This document shows positions 17,250 to 26,312 of a DNA stretch of 43,387 bases, piece after piece. The notes under the pieces are model-generated. The model was not told the DNA's origin and ran no database searches. It worked only from the letters and a program-made list of their open reading frames with translations. The stretch is from Clostridia bacterium (lineage in GTDB: Bacteria > Bacillota > Clostridia > Oscillospirales > Acutalibacteraceae): the NCBI GenBank assembly GCA_029226955.1, contig JAQXZA010000083.1, positions 1-43,387 of the forward strand. The letters are read 5' to 3'. Each line of letters opens with the position of its first letter. Position 1 is the stretch's first letter. The position numbers and the translations under genes were made by a program.

Positions 17250-18582
17250 AGCATACTCAGCCGTAAAAAAATATAATATGCTGCAAAAAAACGATACTGT
17301 TATTGTCGGACTTTCAGGCGGAGCGGATTCAACCGCACTTCTGCACTTTCTTCTTTCAATTAAAGGGGAGTTTAACCTCAGAATAATTGCCTGTCACATA
17401 AATCATATGTTGCGTGGAGATGAGGCAGACAGTGACGAAAATTTTGTCAGAAAAATATGTAATGACAATTCTGTTGAACTGCGTGTACTGCGTGTTGATA
17501 TTCATAAAGAGGCTCAGAAAAGAAAAATCGGTACAGAGGAATGTGGCAGACAGATACGCTATGAATTTTTTGAAAAAACAGCCGCTGAATTTAACGCAAA
17601 AATTGCCACCGCACACACTGCGTCCGATAATGCCGAAACGGTTATTTTCAATATGACACGTGGTTGTGGAATAAAGGGATTGTGTGGAATACCGCCTGTA
17701 AGGGATAACATTATCCGACCGCTTATTGAAGTAACACGCACAGAAATTGAAGAATACTGCCGAACAAACGGCTATGACTTTGTGACCGACAGCACGAATT
17801 TTGAACGTGACTATACAAGAAACAGAATACGGCTCGATGTCATTCCTGTTCTTAAAAATATCAATCCGTCACTTGAAAGCACAATAGCAAGAATGTCAGC
17901 ACAAATGCGTCAGAATGAAAAATTCATAACTGATTGTGCCGAAAAGGCTCTTGCAAATGCCAAAACGTCAAACGGTTACAGAACGGATATTCTCTCACAG
18001 CTTGATGATACGCCTTTGTCGGCGGCACTTAATCTTTTAGTAAAAAAATACAATATAATTCCCGAATCAAAGCATATTGAACTTATCAGAGAAATTGTGT
18101 ATAATAGCGGTGCAGTCAATCTTAAAAATAATATGACTGCTGTTTCAAAACAGGGTTTTCTGAGAATAATATCATCTGTAAAACATCAGGAAAATGAAAT
18201 AATTCCATATAATGACCAAAATTTCATTACTATAAACAATAAAAAAATTTCACTATTAAAGATGAATATAGATGAATTTAACAAGTATAAAAAAATTAAC
18301 AATTTAGTATTTAATAATTCAATGGATTATGATACAATACCTTCTAACAGAGTTTTCAGAACCCGGAAAAGCGGTGACGTGTTTACACTTCCAAGACGAA
18401 ATGTAACAAAGTCACTGAAAAAATACTTCATTGAACTCAGAATACCACAGGAAAAGCGTGACGGAATTATCCTGTTTGCGTCAGGCTCAGACATCTTGTG
18501 GATTGAGGGAACAGGCGTGTCAAAAAATTATCGTGTTAGTGAAAATACAAAAACGGTTCTCGTTCTTGAAATTCAGAAATGA
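17239..18582 (+). CDS. tilS: tRNA(Ile)-lysidine synthetase
   Basis: An enzyme of 447 residues that converts cytidine 34 of the AUA-reading tRNA-Ile to lysidine using ATP and lysine, which is essential for decoding AUA. The N-terminal PP-loop is VIVGLSGGADSTALLHFL (Ser26-Ser31), with CHINHMLRGDEADSDENFV and the central GCGIKGLCGIPP following. C-terminal TilS tRNA-binding domains end in FRTRKSGDVFTLPRR and GVSKNYRVSENTK. The GTG start at 17239 uses AGGAG within the dnaB end, and the genes overlap by 11 bases, suggesting coupling. tilS-hpt-ftsH is a conserved Firmicutes cluster. Confidence 0.95.
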   Translation: MKNKAYSAVKKYNMLQKNDTVIVGLSGGADSTALLHFLLSIKGEFNLRIIACHINHMLRGDEADSDENFVRKICNDNSVELRVLRVDIHKEAQKRKIGTEECGRQIRYEFFEKTAAEFNAKIATAHTASDNAETVIFNMTRGCGIKGLCGIPPVRDNIIRPLIEVTRTEIEEYCRTNGYDFVTDSTNFERDYTRNRIRLDVIPVLKNINPSLESTIARMSAQMRQNEKFITDCAEKALANAKTSNGYRTDILSQLDDTPLSAALNLLVKKYNIIPESKHIELIREIVYNSGAVNLKNNMTAVSKQGFLRIISSVKHQENEIIPYNDQNFITINNKKISLLKMNIDEFNKYKKINNLVFNNSMDYDTIPSNRVFRTRKSGDVFTLPRRNVTKSLKKYFIELRIPQEKRDGIILFASGSDILWIEGTGVSKNYRVSENTKTVLVLEIQK

Positions 18583-18628
18583 AATTCAGACGGATTTTTG
18601 TATATTTTTTAAAGGAAGGACTGAAAAA

Positions 18629-19165
18629 ATGAACAACGATATAGCAAAGGTTTTGCTTGATGAAACACAGATTGCCGCCGTTGTTGACGGAATTGCCGAA
18701 AAAATAAACAAGGACTACAAAAACGAGGAACTTGTTGTTGTCGGAATTTTAAAAGGAAGTATAATGTTTCTTGCTGATATGTTCAGACGGCTTGAAGTAA
18801 GCTGTTCTCTTGATTTTATGGCAGCGTCAAGCTATGGCAGCAGTGCCGTTTCAAGCGGTAAGGTAACAATCGAAAAAGACCTTTCATCAGATATAAAAGG
18901 CAAACACGTCCTTGTTGTCGAGGATATTCTTGACACGGGCAACACACTGTCCTACATAAAGGACTATCTTAAAGAAAAAGAACCTTTGTCCGTGAAAATA
19001 TGCACACTGTTCGATAAGCCGAGCAGAAGACAAAAGCCAATCAATCCCGACTATGTAGGCAGAACAATTCCCGATTTGTTCATTGTCGGTTATGGTCTTG
19101 ACTATAACGAAAAATACAGAAATCTTTCCTATATCGGTGTACTTAAACCCGAAATATATTCATAA
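18629..19165 (+). CDS. hpt: Hypoxanthine phosphoribosyltransferase
   Basis: A 178-residue purine salvage enzyme that makes IMP or GMP from hypoxanthine or guanine and PRPP. The PRPP-binding signature VLVVEDILDTGNTLSYI is intact, preceded by VVGILKGSIMFLADMFRRL. The C-terminal PDYVGRTIPDLFIVGYGLDY holds the base-recognition region. The frame is open further back to 18431, but that part overlaps tilS. ATG 18629, with AAAGGAAGG about 8 bases upstream, gives the normal length. In Firmicutes it commonly lies between tilS and ftsH, as here. Confidence 0.96.
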   Translation: MNNDIAKVLLDETQIAAVVDGIAEKINKDYKNEELVVVGILKGSIMFLADMFRRLEVSCSLDFMAASSYGSSAVSSGKVTIEKDLSSDIKGKHVLVVEDILDTGNTLSYIKDYLKEKEPLSVKICTLFDKPSRRQKPINPDYVGRTIPDLFIVGYGLDYNEKYRNLSYIGVLKPEIYS

Positions 19166-19186
19166 AAACAAAGGAGTGACAAGCAC

Positions 19187-21103
19187 TTGGATAACAAGAA
19201 AACAGTACGCAATCTCTTAATTTACCTCGGTATTCCTATTGTGCTGATTATCGTAATTTCATTGTTCTTTTCAATGCAGCCCAAGACCGAATACGCAACC
19301 TCAGAAATAGTTTATATGTTCAAGGATCAACAGGTCAAGGAATACAGCCTTGATTTCGGTTCAGGTGAAATAAACATCAAAAAAATCGACGATACCGAAC
19401 TCAAAACAAATGTTGCAAGCATAACGCTGTTCCTTCAATCCGTAAATCCTTATATTGAAGAGTACAACGAGAAAAACCCCGACCACCCGATGAAATATAC
19501 GTGGAAACAGGCGACCGACAATTCATGGTGGTTAAGCCTTATTCCGAACCTTATTCTCATTGTTCTTCTTGGTGTTGTCTGGTGGTACTTTATGCGTAAG
19601 CTGTCGGGCAGTATGGGTGATGCCGGAAAACAGATGAATTTCGGCAAGGCAAAAATAAAGAGTGTAAACGACGAAAAACGCAAAACCACTTTTGCAGACG
19701 TTGCCGGTGCAGATGAGGAAAAGGAAGAACTCCGTGAAATAGTAGAGTTTCTCAAAGACCCGAAAAAATATAACGAACTTGGTGCAAGAATACCAAAAGG
19801 CGTACTTCTTGTAGGACCTCCGGGTACAGGTAAAACACTTCTTGCAAGAGCCGTTGCCGGTGAGGCGGGAGTACAGTTCTTCTCAATTTCAGGTTCTGAC
19901 TTCGTTGAAATGTTCGTTGGTGTCGGTGCGTCCCGTGTAAGAGATTTGTTTGAACAGGCAAAGAAAAATTCACCTTGTATCATATTTATTGATGAAATTG
20001 ATGCCGTAGGTCGTCAGCGTGGTGCCGGACTCGGCGGCGGACACGATGAGCGTGAACAGACACTTAACCAGTTGCTTGTTGAAATGGACGGTTTCGGAGC
20101 AAATGAGGGCGTTATTATGATTGCCGCAACAAACCGCCCTGATATTCTTGACCCGGCTCTTATGCGTCCGGGACGTTTTGACAGACAGGTAATTGTAGGT
20201 CGTCCTGATATAAAAGGACGTGAGGAAATTCTCAGAGTTCACGCAAAGGGCAAACCGCTTGCTCCTGATGTTGACCTTAAAACAATCGCAAAATCAACAG
20301 CCGGCTTTACAGGTGCAGACCTTGAAAACCTTTTGAATGAGGCAGCACTTCTTGCCGCAAGAAAAGACCTCAAAGCAATTACTATGGAACAGGTTGAGGA
20401 GGCAACAATAAAGGTTGTTGCCGGTACTGAGAAAAAATCACGTGTTATGTCCGACAAAGAAAAGAAACTCACAGCATACCACGAGGCAGGACACGCCGTT
20501 GCAACATATTTCTGTCCGACACAGGATCCTGTACACCAGATTTCAATTATTCCACGTGGAATGGCGGGCGGATACACAATGTCACTTCCGTCAGAGGATA
20601 AATCCTACCGTTCACGCAAGGAAATGCTTGAAGAAATTGTTGTACTTCTCGGCGGTCGTGTTGCTGAGGCACTCATACTCGGAGATATTTCAACAGGTGC
20701 GTCAAACGACATTGAACGTGCAACAAATCTTGTTTTCTCAATGATTACAAAATACGGTATGAGTGAAAAGCTCGGACCTATCACATACGGTTCGTCAGAT
20801 GATGAAGTTTTCCTCGGAAAAGGTATTAACAACAACAAGAACTATTCCGAAGAAACCGCCGCCGCTATCGACGAAGAAGTCAAGAAATATATTACAGCCG
20901 GCTATAACAAGACAGAGGAAATTCTCAAAGAGCATACTTTGGAACTTCATAAAGTTGCACAGTTCCTTTTCGAGAATGAAAAAATGTCGGGCGAACAGTT
21001 TGAATGTGTAATGGAAGGCAAATCTGTCAAGAATGATGATGATGAAACATCAGAAAATCTTGTTGATGAAAAAGAGAATACAGATTCATCAGATTCAGAA
21101 TAA
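19187..21103 (+). CDS. ftsH: ATP-dependent zinc metalloprotease FtsH
   Basis: A 638-residue membrane-bound AAA+ protease for quality control of membrane and regulatory proteins. Layout: first membrane helix about 8-29, small extracytoplasmic domain, second helix about 114-136. The AAA+ module has Walker A GPPGTGKT (210-217), Walker [16 protein letters not shown] and the second region of homology [22 protein letters not shown]. The zinc protease motif HEAGH is at 432-436. The C-terminus is an acidic tail. The start is TTG 19187 with AAGGAG 10 bases upstream. A strong hairpin follows the stop, closing the tilS-hpt-ftsH part of the operon. Confidence 0.97.
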   Translation: MDNKKTVRNLLIYLGIPIVLIIVISLFFSMQPKTEYATSEIVYMFKDQQVKEYSLDFGSGEINIKKIDDTELKTNVASITLFLQSVNPYIEEYNEKNPDHPMKYTWKQATDNSWWLSLIPNLILIVLLGVVWWYFMRKLSGSMGDAGKQMNFGKAKIKSVNDEKRKTTFADVAGADEEKEELREIVEFLKDPKKYNELGARIPKGVLLVGPPGTGKTLLARAVAGEAGVQFFSISGSDFVEMFVGVGASRVRDLFEQAKKNSPCIIFIDEIDAVGRQRGAGLGGGHDEREQTLNQLLVEMDGFGANEGVIMIAATNRPDILDPALMRPGRFDRQVIVGRPDIKGREEILRVHAKGKPLAPDVDLKTIAKSTAGFTGADLENLLNEAALLAARKDLKAITMEQVEEATIKVVAGTEKKSRVMSDKEKKLTAYHEAGHAVATYFCPTQDPVHQISIIPRGMAGGYTMSLPSEDKSYRSRKEMLEEIVVLLGGRVAEALILGDISTGASNDIERATNLVFSMITKYGMSEKLGPITYGSSDDEVFLGKGINNNKNYSEETAAAIDEEVKKYITAGYNKTEEILKEHTLELHKVAQFLFENEKMSGEQFECVMEGKSVKNDDDETSENLVDEKENTDSSDSE

Positions 21104-21107
21104 TAAT

Positions 21108-21132
21108 AAGGAGTGCAGCTTTTGCACTCCTT
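21108..21132 (+). terminator. Terminator after ftsH
   Basis: AAGGAGTGCA (21108-21117) and TGCACTCCTT (21123-21132) form a perfect 10-base stem with a 5-base loop, starting 4 bases after the ftsH stop. The following tract is only moderately T-rich (ATCTTGTAAT), so termination may be partial. Confidence 0.75.
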
Positions 21133-21164
21133 ATCTTGTAATATGAGTAATTGGAGAAATGAAA

Positions 21165-23987
21165 ATGCCTTTTAAGAAAATAACCGTCAGAGGTGCAAGA
21201 GAGCATAATCTCAAAAATATAGATGTTGAAATTCCACGTGACGAACTGGTTGTAATAACAGGACTTTCAGGTTCGGGCAAATCGTCGCTTGCTTTCGATA
21301 CACTTTATGCTGAGGGACAGCGACGTTATGTGGAGTCGCTTTCGTCTTATGCCCGAATGTTTCTGGGACAAATGGATAAACCTGATGTTGACAGTATCGA
21401 CGGACTTTCCCCGTCAATCTCAATAGACCAGAAAACAACGTCAAAAAACCCACGTTCAACAGTAGGAACAGTAACTGAAATATATGACTATCTCCGACTT
21501 ATGTATGCCCGTATAGGAGTGCCGCATTGTCCGATATGTCACAGAGAAATAAAACAGCAGACAGTTGACCAGATTACCGATAAAGTTCTGTCACTTCCAC
21601 AGGGAACAAAAATTCAGGTTATGGCACCGATAGTAAGAGGCAAAAAAGGCGAACACCAAAAGGAATTTGAGTCAGCGGCAAAAAGCGGTTTTGTCCGTGT
21701 CCGTGTTGACGGAATTATTTATGACCTTTCAGAAAAAATAAAGCCTGAAAAAAACAAAAAGCACAATATTGACATAGTTGTTGACCGACTTGTGATAAAA
21801 GATGAAATACGCTCACGTCTTGCCGATTCTGTTGAAACAGCCTCAAAACTTGCCGGCGGTCTTGTTGTAATTGCGGTAAACGGTGGCGAGGATATATTGT
21901 TTTCACAGAATTATGCCTGTCCCGAACACGATATAAGCATTGACGAGTTAAGTCCGAGAATGTTCTCGTTTAACAGTCCGACAGGTGCTTGTAAAAAATG
22001 TATGGGACTTGGCATATTTATGAAAATAGATGTCAACCTGATTATTCCAGACAGAACAAAGTCAGTCCGTCAGGGTGCAATCAAGGGCAGTGGCTGGGCA
22101 ATGGACAGCAGTACAATAGCGGCTATGTATTTTGAGGCTTTGTCCGAGAAATACAATTTTTCGCTTGATACACCGATAAATCAGCTTTCAGACGATATTA
22201 TAAATATTTTGCTTTACGGCACAAACGGCGAAAAAATCACCATACACAGAAGAAACGAATACGGTTCGGGAACGTATCAGACGGAATTTGAGGGCATAAT
22301 CAACAATCTTGAAAGACGTTTTCGTGAAACCCAGAGTTCGTGGGTTAAAGCCGAAATCGAATCATATATGACAAGCGTTCCTTGTGATGCGTGTAAGGGC
22401 AAAAGGCTTTCACCTGAAAGTCTTGCGGTAACTGTCGGCGGTATGAATATAAGCGAATTTTGCGATATGTCGGTAGAACAGGCATTGAAATTCATAAAAA
22501 ACGCACAACTTACAGACAGACAAAAACTTATAGCACAGTCAATAGTAAAAGAAATTGACAGCCGACTTAATTTTCTTAACAGCGTAGGTCTGTCTTATCT
22601 TACGCTTTCACGCTCGGCGGGTACGCTTTCGGGCGGTGAGAGTCAGAGAATAAGACTTGCAACACAGATAGGTTCGTCACTTTCGGGAGTGCTTTATATA
22701 CTTGATGAGCCAAGCATTGGACTTCATCAGCGTGACAATGACAAACTCATAGCAACGCTTAAAAACCTCCGTGACCTTGGAAATACCGTTATAGTAGTAG
22801 AACACGACGAGGACACAATGTATGCCGCTGACCACATTATAGACATAGGGCCAGGTGCAGGGATTCACGGCGGCGAGCTTGTCTGTGCCGGAACTGTTGA
22901 CGACATCAAAAAGTGTGAACGTTCAATAACAGGGCAGTATTTAAGCGGCAAACGCTCAATTCCTGTTCCTGAAAAAAGACGTAAAGGCAACGGAAAATTC
23001 CTCAAAATTATAGGTGCAAAACAAAACAACCTTAAAAACATTGATGTAAAAATTCCGCTCGGAGAATTTGTGTGTGTGACAGGAGTATCGGGTTCGGGAA
23101 AATCCTCACTTGTTAATGAAATTCTCTATAAACAGCTTTCCTCCGAACTAAATGGTGCAAGAGCTGTTCCCGTCAACTGCAAAAAAATTCTCGGCACGGA
23201 AAACCTCGACAAAGTAATTGACATCAACCAGTCGCCGATAGGTCGCACACCACGTTCAAATCCGGCAACATATACAGGGGTATTTTCAGATATAAGGGAG
23301 CTTTTTGCGTCAACAAACGAGGCAAAAATGCACGGTTTTAATGCCGGCAGATTTTCGTTCAATGTCAAAGGCGGCAGATGTGAGGCTTGTCAGGGCGACG
23401 GCATAATCAAAATTGAAATGCACTTTCTTCCTGATGTTTATGTGCCTTGTGATGTTTGCGGCGGCAAGCGTTACAACCGTGAAACTCTCGAAGTGAAATA
23501 CAAAGGCAAGTCAATTTATGACGTTCTTGAAATGACTGTTGAGGAGGGTTGCGAGTTTTTTGAAAATCACCCGAAAATTCGCACAAAATTACAGACGCTT
23601 TATGATGTCGGACTCGGATATATCAAAATCGGACAGCCGTCAACAACACTTTCGGGCGGCGAGGCACAGAGAATAAAACTTGCCTCAGAACTTTCACGAC
23701 GTTCAACAGGCAAAACGATATATATTCTTGACGAGCCGACAACAGGACTTCATATAGCTGATGTACACCGACTTATTGATGTATTGCAGAAACTTGTTGA
23801 CAACGGAAATACGGTTGTAGTAATCGAACACAATCTTGATTTGATTAAAACTGCCGACTACATTATCGACCTCGGTAAAGAGGGTGGCGACGGCGGCGGC
23901 ACGGTTATTGCGACAGGTACACCTGAGGAAATTGCACAGTGCGAAAATTCCTATACAGGTCAGTATCTCAAAAAATACCTGAAATAA
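21165..23987 (+). CDS. uvrA: Excinuclease ABC subunit A
   Basis: A UvrA protein of about 940 residues, full length, which recognises bulky DNA lesions and loads UvrB in nucleotide excision repair. It has two ABC ATPase halves: Walker [19 protein letters not shown] near the N-terminus and [17 protein letters not shown] in the second half. Each half has its signature LSGGE ([28 protein letters not shown]). Zinc-finger cysteines are seen in CPICH paired with CKKC, and in CEACQGDG paired with [12 protein letters not shown] 21165 lies 8 bases after GGAG (21153-21156); ATG 21159 is only 2 bases from it and would add two residues. No uvrB or uvrC gene lies in the window. Confidence 0.96.
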   Translation: MPFKKITVRGAREHNLKNIDVEIPRDELVVITGLSGSGKSSLAFDTLYAEGQRRYVESLSSYARMFLGQMDKPDVDSIDGLSPSISIDQKTTSKNPRSTVGTVTEIYDYLRLMYARIGVPHCPICHREIKQQTVDQITDKVLSLPQGTKIQVMAPIVRGKKGEHQKEFESAAKSGFVRVRVDGIIYDLSEKIKPEKNKKHNIDIVVDRLVIKDEIRSRLADSVETASKLAGGLVVIAVNGGEDILFSQNYACPEHDISIDELSPRMFSFNSPTGACKKCMGLGIFMKIDVNLIIPDRTKSVRQGAIKGSGWAMDSSTIAAMYFEALSEKYNFSLDTPINQLSDDIINILLYGTNGEKITIHRRNEYGSGTYQTEFEGIINNLERRFRETQSSWVKAEIESYMTSVPCDACKGKRLSPESLAVTVGGMNISEFCDMSVEQALKFIKNAQLTDRQKLIAQSIVKEIDSRLNFLNSVGLSYLTLSRSAGTLSGGESQRIRLATQIGSSLSGVLYILDEPSIGLHQRDNDKLIATLKNLRDLGNTVIVVEHDEDTMYAADHIIDIGPGAGIHGGELVCAGTVDDIKKCERSITGQYLSGKRSIPVPEKRRKGNGKFLKIIGAKQNNLKNIDVKIPLGEFVCVTGVSGSGKSSLVNEILYKQLSSELNGARAVPVNCKKILGTENLDKVIDINQSPIGRTPRSNPATYTGVFSDIRELFASTNEAKMHGFNAGRFSFNVKGGRCEACQGDGIIKIEMHFLPDVYVPCDVCGGKRYNRETLEVKYKGKSIYDVLEMTVEEGCEFFENHPKIRTKLQTLYDVGLGYIKIGQPSTTLSGGEAQRIKLASELSRRSTGKTIYILDEPTTGLHIADVHRLIDVLQKLVDNGNTVVVIEHNLDLIKTADYIIDLGKEGGDGGGTVIATGTPEEIAQCENSYTGQYLKKYLK

Positions 23988-24000
23988 CGGCGGTGATAAC

Positions 24001-24909
24001 TTGTTCGGATATTTACAGCCAAAAAAAAGCGAACTTAAACTAAAAGAATACGAACTATACCGAAGTGTTTATTGCGGACTTTGCCGTCACTCAGGAAAAG
24101 ACTACGGCATAATTTCCCGACTGACACTCAGCTATGACTGTACACTGCTTGCAATGCTGTCACTGTCAGTTAAAGGCGAAAAATCCTGTGTAACAAAGGG
24201 ACATTGTGTGTGCAATCCGCTGAAAAAATGCCTTTTTTGCAGTGGTAACGGTGACAGCTTTAAGTTTGCGGGAGCGGTTTCCGTAATAATGACCTATTAT
24301 AAATTACAGGACACAATAGAAGACTCGGGATTTTTCAAAAGGATAATTGCCCGTTTTCTCAAAGCAATATTTTCACATTCACACAAAAAGGCGGCAAATG
24401 ACTATCCGTTTATCGAACAGAATGTCAAAGTAATGATGGAAAATCAGCGAGTGGCGGAAAATTCCGACAGCGGAGTTGACAAAGCCGCCGACAGTACAGC
24501 AGTTTTAATTTCAAATATATGCTGTATGCTTACAGACGACGAAAAGCAGAAAAAAATATTGCGTGAGTTCGGTTATTATGTCGGGCGGTGGATATATCTT
24601 ATTGATGCGGCAGATGATTTGCCGAAAGATATAAAGAAAAATTCATTTAATCCATTTAAAAAGCATTATATTTCGGATAATTCGGATATATCTTTAACTA
24701 TGAGTTACTGCAATAATGTGCTTAATATGACAGTGGCACAGGTTGTTGCGGCATATAATCTTCTTGAAATTAAGGATTACAAAGAAATTTTCGATAATAT
24801 AGTATATAAAGGTCTGTCATCACAGCAGGAATACTGCCTTTTTGAAAAATATAAAGAAAAAGACAAATCAAAAAAAGACTATTATCCCGCACTTTCACGA
24901 AAGGAATAA
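24001..24909 (+). CDS. DUF5685-like protein of unknown function
   Basis: This 302-residue protein resembles clostridial DUF5685 proteins (recognised by eye: MFGYLQPKKSELKLKEYELY, then YRSVYCGLCR). Seven cysteines in two groups (C25, C28; C63, C69, C71, C77, C80) look like metal ligands. The rest is mostly helical. Two acid-rich stretches, LQDTIED near 102-108 and IDAADDLPKD at 201-210, recall the paired Asp motifs of helical isoprenoid synthases, but I cannot confirm that fold and no substrate is implied. The TTG start has GGCGGTGA upstream. It is 6 bases before a J-domain gene, so the two are probably co-translated and may work together. Confidence 0.75.
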   Translation: MFGYLQPKKSELKLKEYELYRSVYCGLCRHSGKDYGIISRLTLSYDCTLLAMLSLSVKGEKSCVTKGHCVCNPLKKCLFCSGNGDSFKFAGAVSVIMTYYKLQDTIEDSGFFKRIIARFLKAIFSHSHKKAANDYPFIEQNVKVMMENQRVAENSDSGVDKAADSTAVLISNICCMLTDDEKQKKILREFGYYVGRWIYLIDAADDLPKDIKKNSFNPFKKHYISDNSDISLTMSYCNNVLNMTVAQVVAAYNLLEIKDYKEIFDNIVYKGLSSQQEYCLFEKYKEKDKSKKDYYPALSRKE

Positions 24910-24915
24910 AAAACT

Positions 24916-25518
24916 ATGAATAACGACCCTTACAAGATACTTGATGTTTCGCCTGACGCAACAGATGAAGAAGTGAAACAGGCATACCGCAAACTTGCAA
25001 AAAAATATCACCCCGATAATTATGTAAACAGTCCTCTTGCGGAAACAGCGTCAGAAAAAATGAAAGAAATCAATGACGCTTATGACCGTATTCTTTCCGA
25101 GCGTAAAAAGGCAAAAAGTCAGGGACAAAATTATCAGACATATCACACAAATCAGTCACGCTTTGCAGATATAAGAGCCTTGATAAATGCCGGAAGATTC
25201 ACTGAGGCAGAACAGGCACTCAATTCTATAATTTCAACCGAGCGTGACGCTGAGTGGTATTATCTTATGGGTATAATAGTTTACCGTAAGGGTTGGCTTG
25301 AAGACGCATACAATTATTTTTCAACCGCCTGTAAAATGGATCCGACAAATGCCGAGTATAATTCCATTTATCAGAAAGTCAAGGCACAACGTTCGGGGCA
25401 ATTCGGCGGATATAATCAGAATGAAGGTGTATCAATGCCCTGTACGTGTTGTGATATGTGTGCTACACTTTTGTGTATGGATACCTGTATGAATTGCTGT
25501 TGTAACGGCTGTCGCTGA
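24916..25518 (+). CDS. J-domain/TPR protein with Cys-rich tail
   Basis: This 200-residue protein has an N-terminal J-domain (about 4-65) with the intact HPD tripeptide in KKYHPDNYV, so it should stimulate a DnaK-type Hsp70. Two or so TPR-like helix pairs follow (about 85-155: [18 protein letters not shown], then [20 protein letters not shown]). The last 26 residues contain ten cysteines, including NCCCNGC. There is no glycine/phenylalanine region or DnaJ zinc domain, so this is a specialised class-C J-protein. The tail may bind metal, be lipidated, or mediate disulfides. Neighbours are a DUF5685-like protein and a small membrane protein, suggesting a linked function at the membrane. Confidence 0.87.
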   Translation: MNNDPYKILDVSPDATDEEVKQAYRKLAKKYHPDNYVNSPLAETASEKMKEINDAYDRILSERKKAKSQGQNYQTYHTNQSRFADIRALINAGRFTEAEQALNSIISTERDAEWYYLMGIIVYRKGWLEDAYNYFSTACKMDPTNAEYNSIYQKVKAQRSGQFGGYNQNEGVSMPCTCCDMCATLLCMDTCMNCCCNGCR

Positions 25519-25539
25519 CGGCGGAAAGCGTGAATTATT

Positions 25540-26073
25540 ATGAATACAGCAAAAAAGACCGCACTCGGCGGTATAATTACAGCACTGTCGGCGGTTTCAA
25601 TGATAATTTCAAATATTATACCTGTTGGAATGTATGTTTTTCCGGCACTTGCGGGTATTCTTATATACATTCTCTCGGTTATCTGCGGAAAAAGCTACGG
25701 CTGGTCGTCATTTGTGGCAGTGGGAATAATATCGTTCATTCTGTGTGCCGACAAAGAAACAGTATTGTGTTACTTGTTTTTGCTCGGATATTATCCTATG
25801 ATTAAATCATATATTGAAAAAATCAGATTAAAGCCTGTTGCATTTATATTAAAACTTGTGGTGCTTAACGTTGCGGCAGTTGCAATATATTTTCTTATGC
25901 TTTATGTGTTTTCAATGTCACAGGACGAATTTACGATATTCGGTGTAAATCTTCCGCTTGTGTTTCTTGCAATGCTCAATATAGTGTTTATTGTGTATGA
26001 TTATTCACTGACAGTTTTCAATAGAACATATTGCAGAAAAATTACAGAAACAATTACAAAAATGTTCAAATAA
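25540..26073 (+). CDS. Small membrane protein, possibly ECF-transporter S-component-like
   Basis: A protein of 177 residues with about five hydrophobic segments (roughly 8-30, 33-52, 55-72, 98-122, 130-152). It starts MNTAKKTALGGIITALS, a pattern that resembles the beginning of ECF substrate-binding (S) subunits. The conserved-looking LLGYYPMIKSYIEKIR follows. No ECF ATPase or T-subunit is nearby, and no substrate can be inferred. It lies 21 bases after the J-domain gene, probably in the same transcript. It could equally be an unrelated clostridial membrane protein. Confidence 0.6.
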   Translation: MNTAKKTALGGIITALSAVSMIISNIIPVGMYVFPALAGILIYILSVICGKSYGWSSFVAVGIISFILCADKETVLCYLFLLGYYPMIKSYIEKIRLKPVAFILKLVVLNVAAVAIYFLMLYVFSMSQDEFTIFGVNLPLVFLAMLNIVFIVYDYSLTVFNRTYCRKITETITKMFK

Positions 26074-26220
26074 TTACAGCGGATATTTTTCTGAAAATTT
26101 TGTCATTAAATCATATAATTTCATCTGGTAAATTCTTCATTCTACCCATAAAATTGCTTGATTTTTGTTGAAAATTGGTATGTGTCATAAAAATTATATC
26201 TTATTTATACATTTTGCCGA

Positions 26221-26249
26221 TTGAAATTTTACTTAAATTGCTTTATAAT
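26221..26249 (+). promoter_or_regulatory. Promoter of the secreted lysozyme gene
   Basis: TTGAAA at 26221-26226, a 17-base spacer and TATAAT at 26244-26249 form a near-consensus promoter. It lies within a 239-base gap (26074-26312) that is otherwise AT-rich. The leader is about 57 bases and carries AAGGAAAGG before the TTG start. Confidence 0.75.
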
Positions 26250-26312
26250 AATTATAATTATTGACAAGTATATTTATTACATTTTTGTAACATAAGGAAA
26301 GGTCGTGTAACT

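Noticed and set aside
18431-18628. 66-codon extension of hpt overlapping tilS
   Set aside because: It is out of frame over tilS and its sequence is unlike any Hpt N-terminus. ATG 18629 with AAAGGAAGG fits the family length.
26261-26266. TTGACA as a second promoter for the lysozyme gene
   Set aside because: No -10-like hexamer lies 16-18 bases downstream, and the TTGAAA-17-TATAAT pair just upstream is much better.
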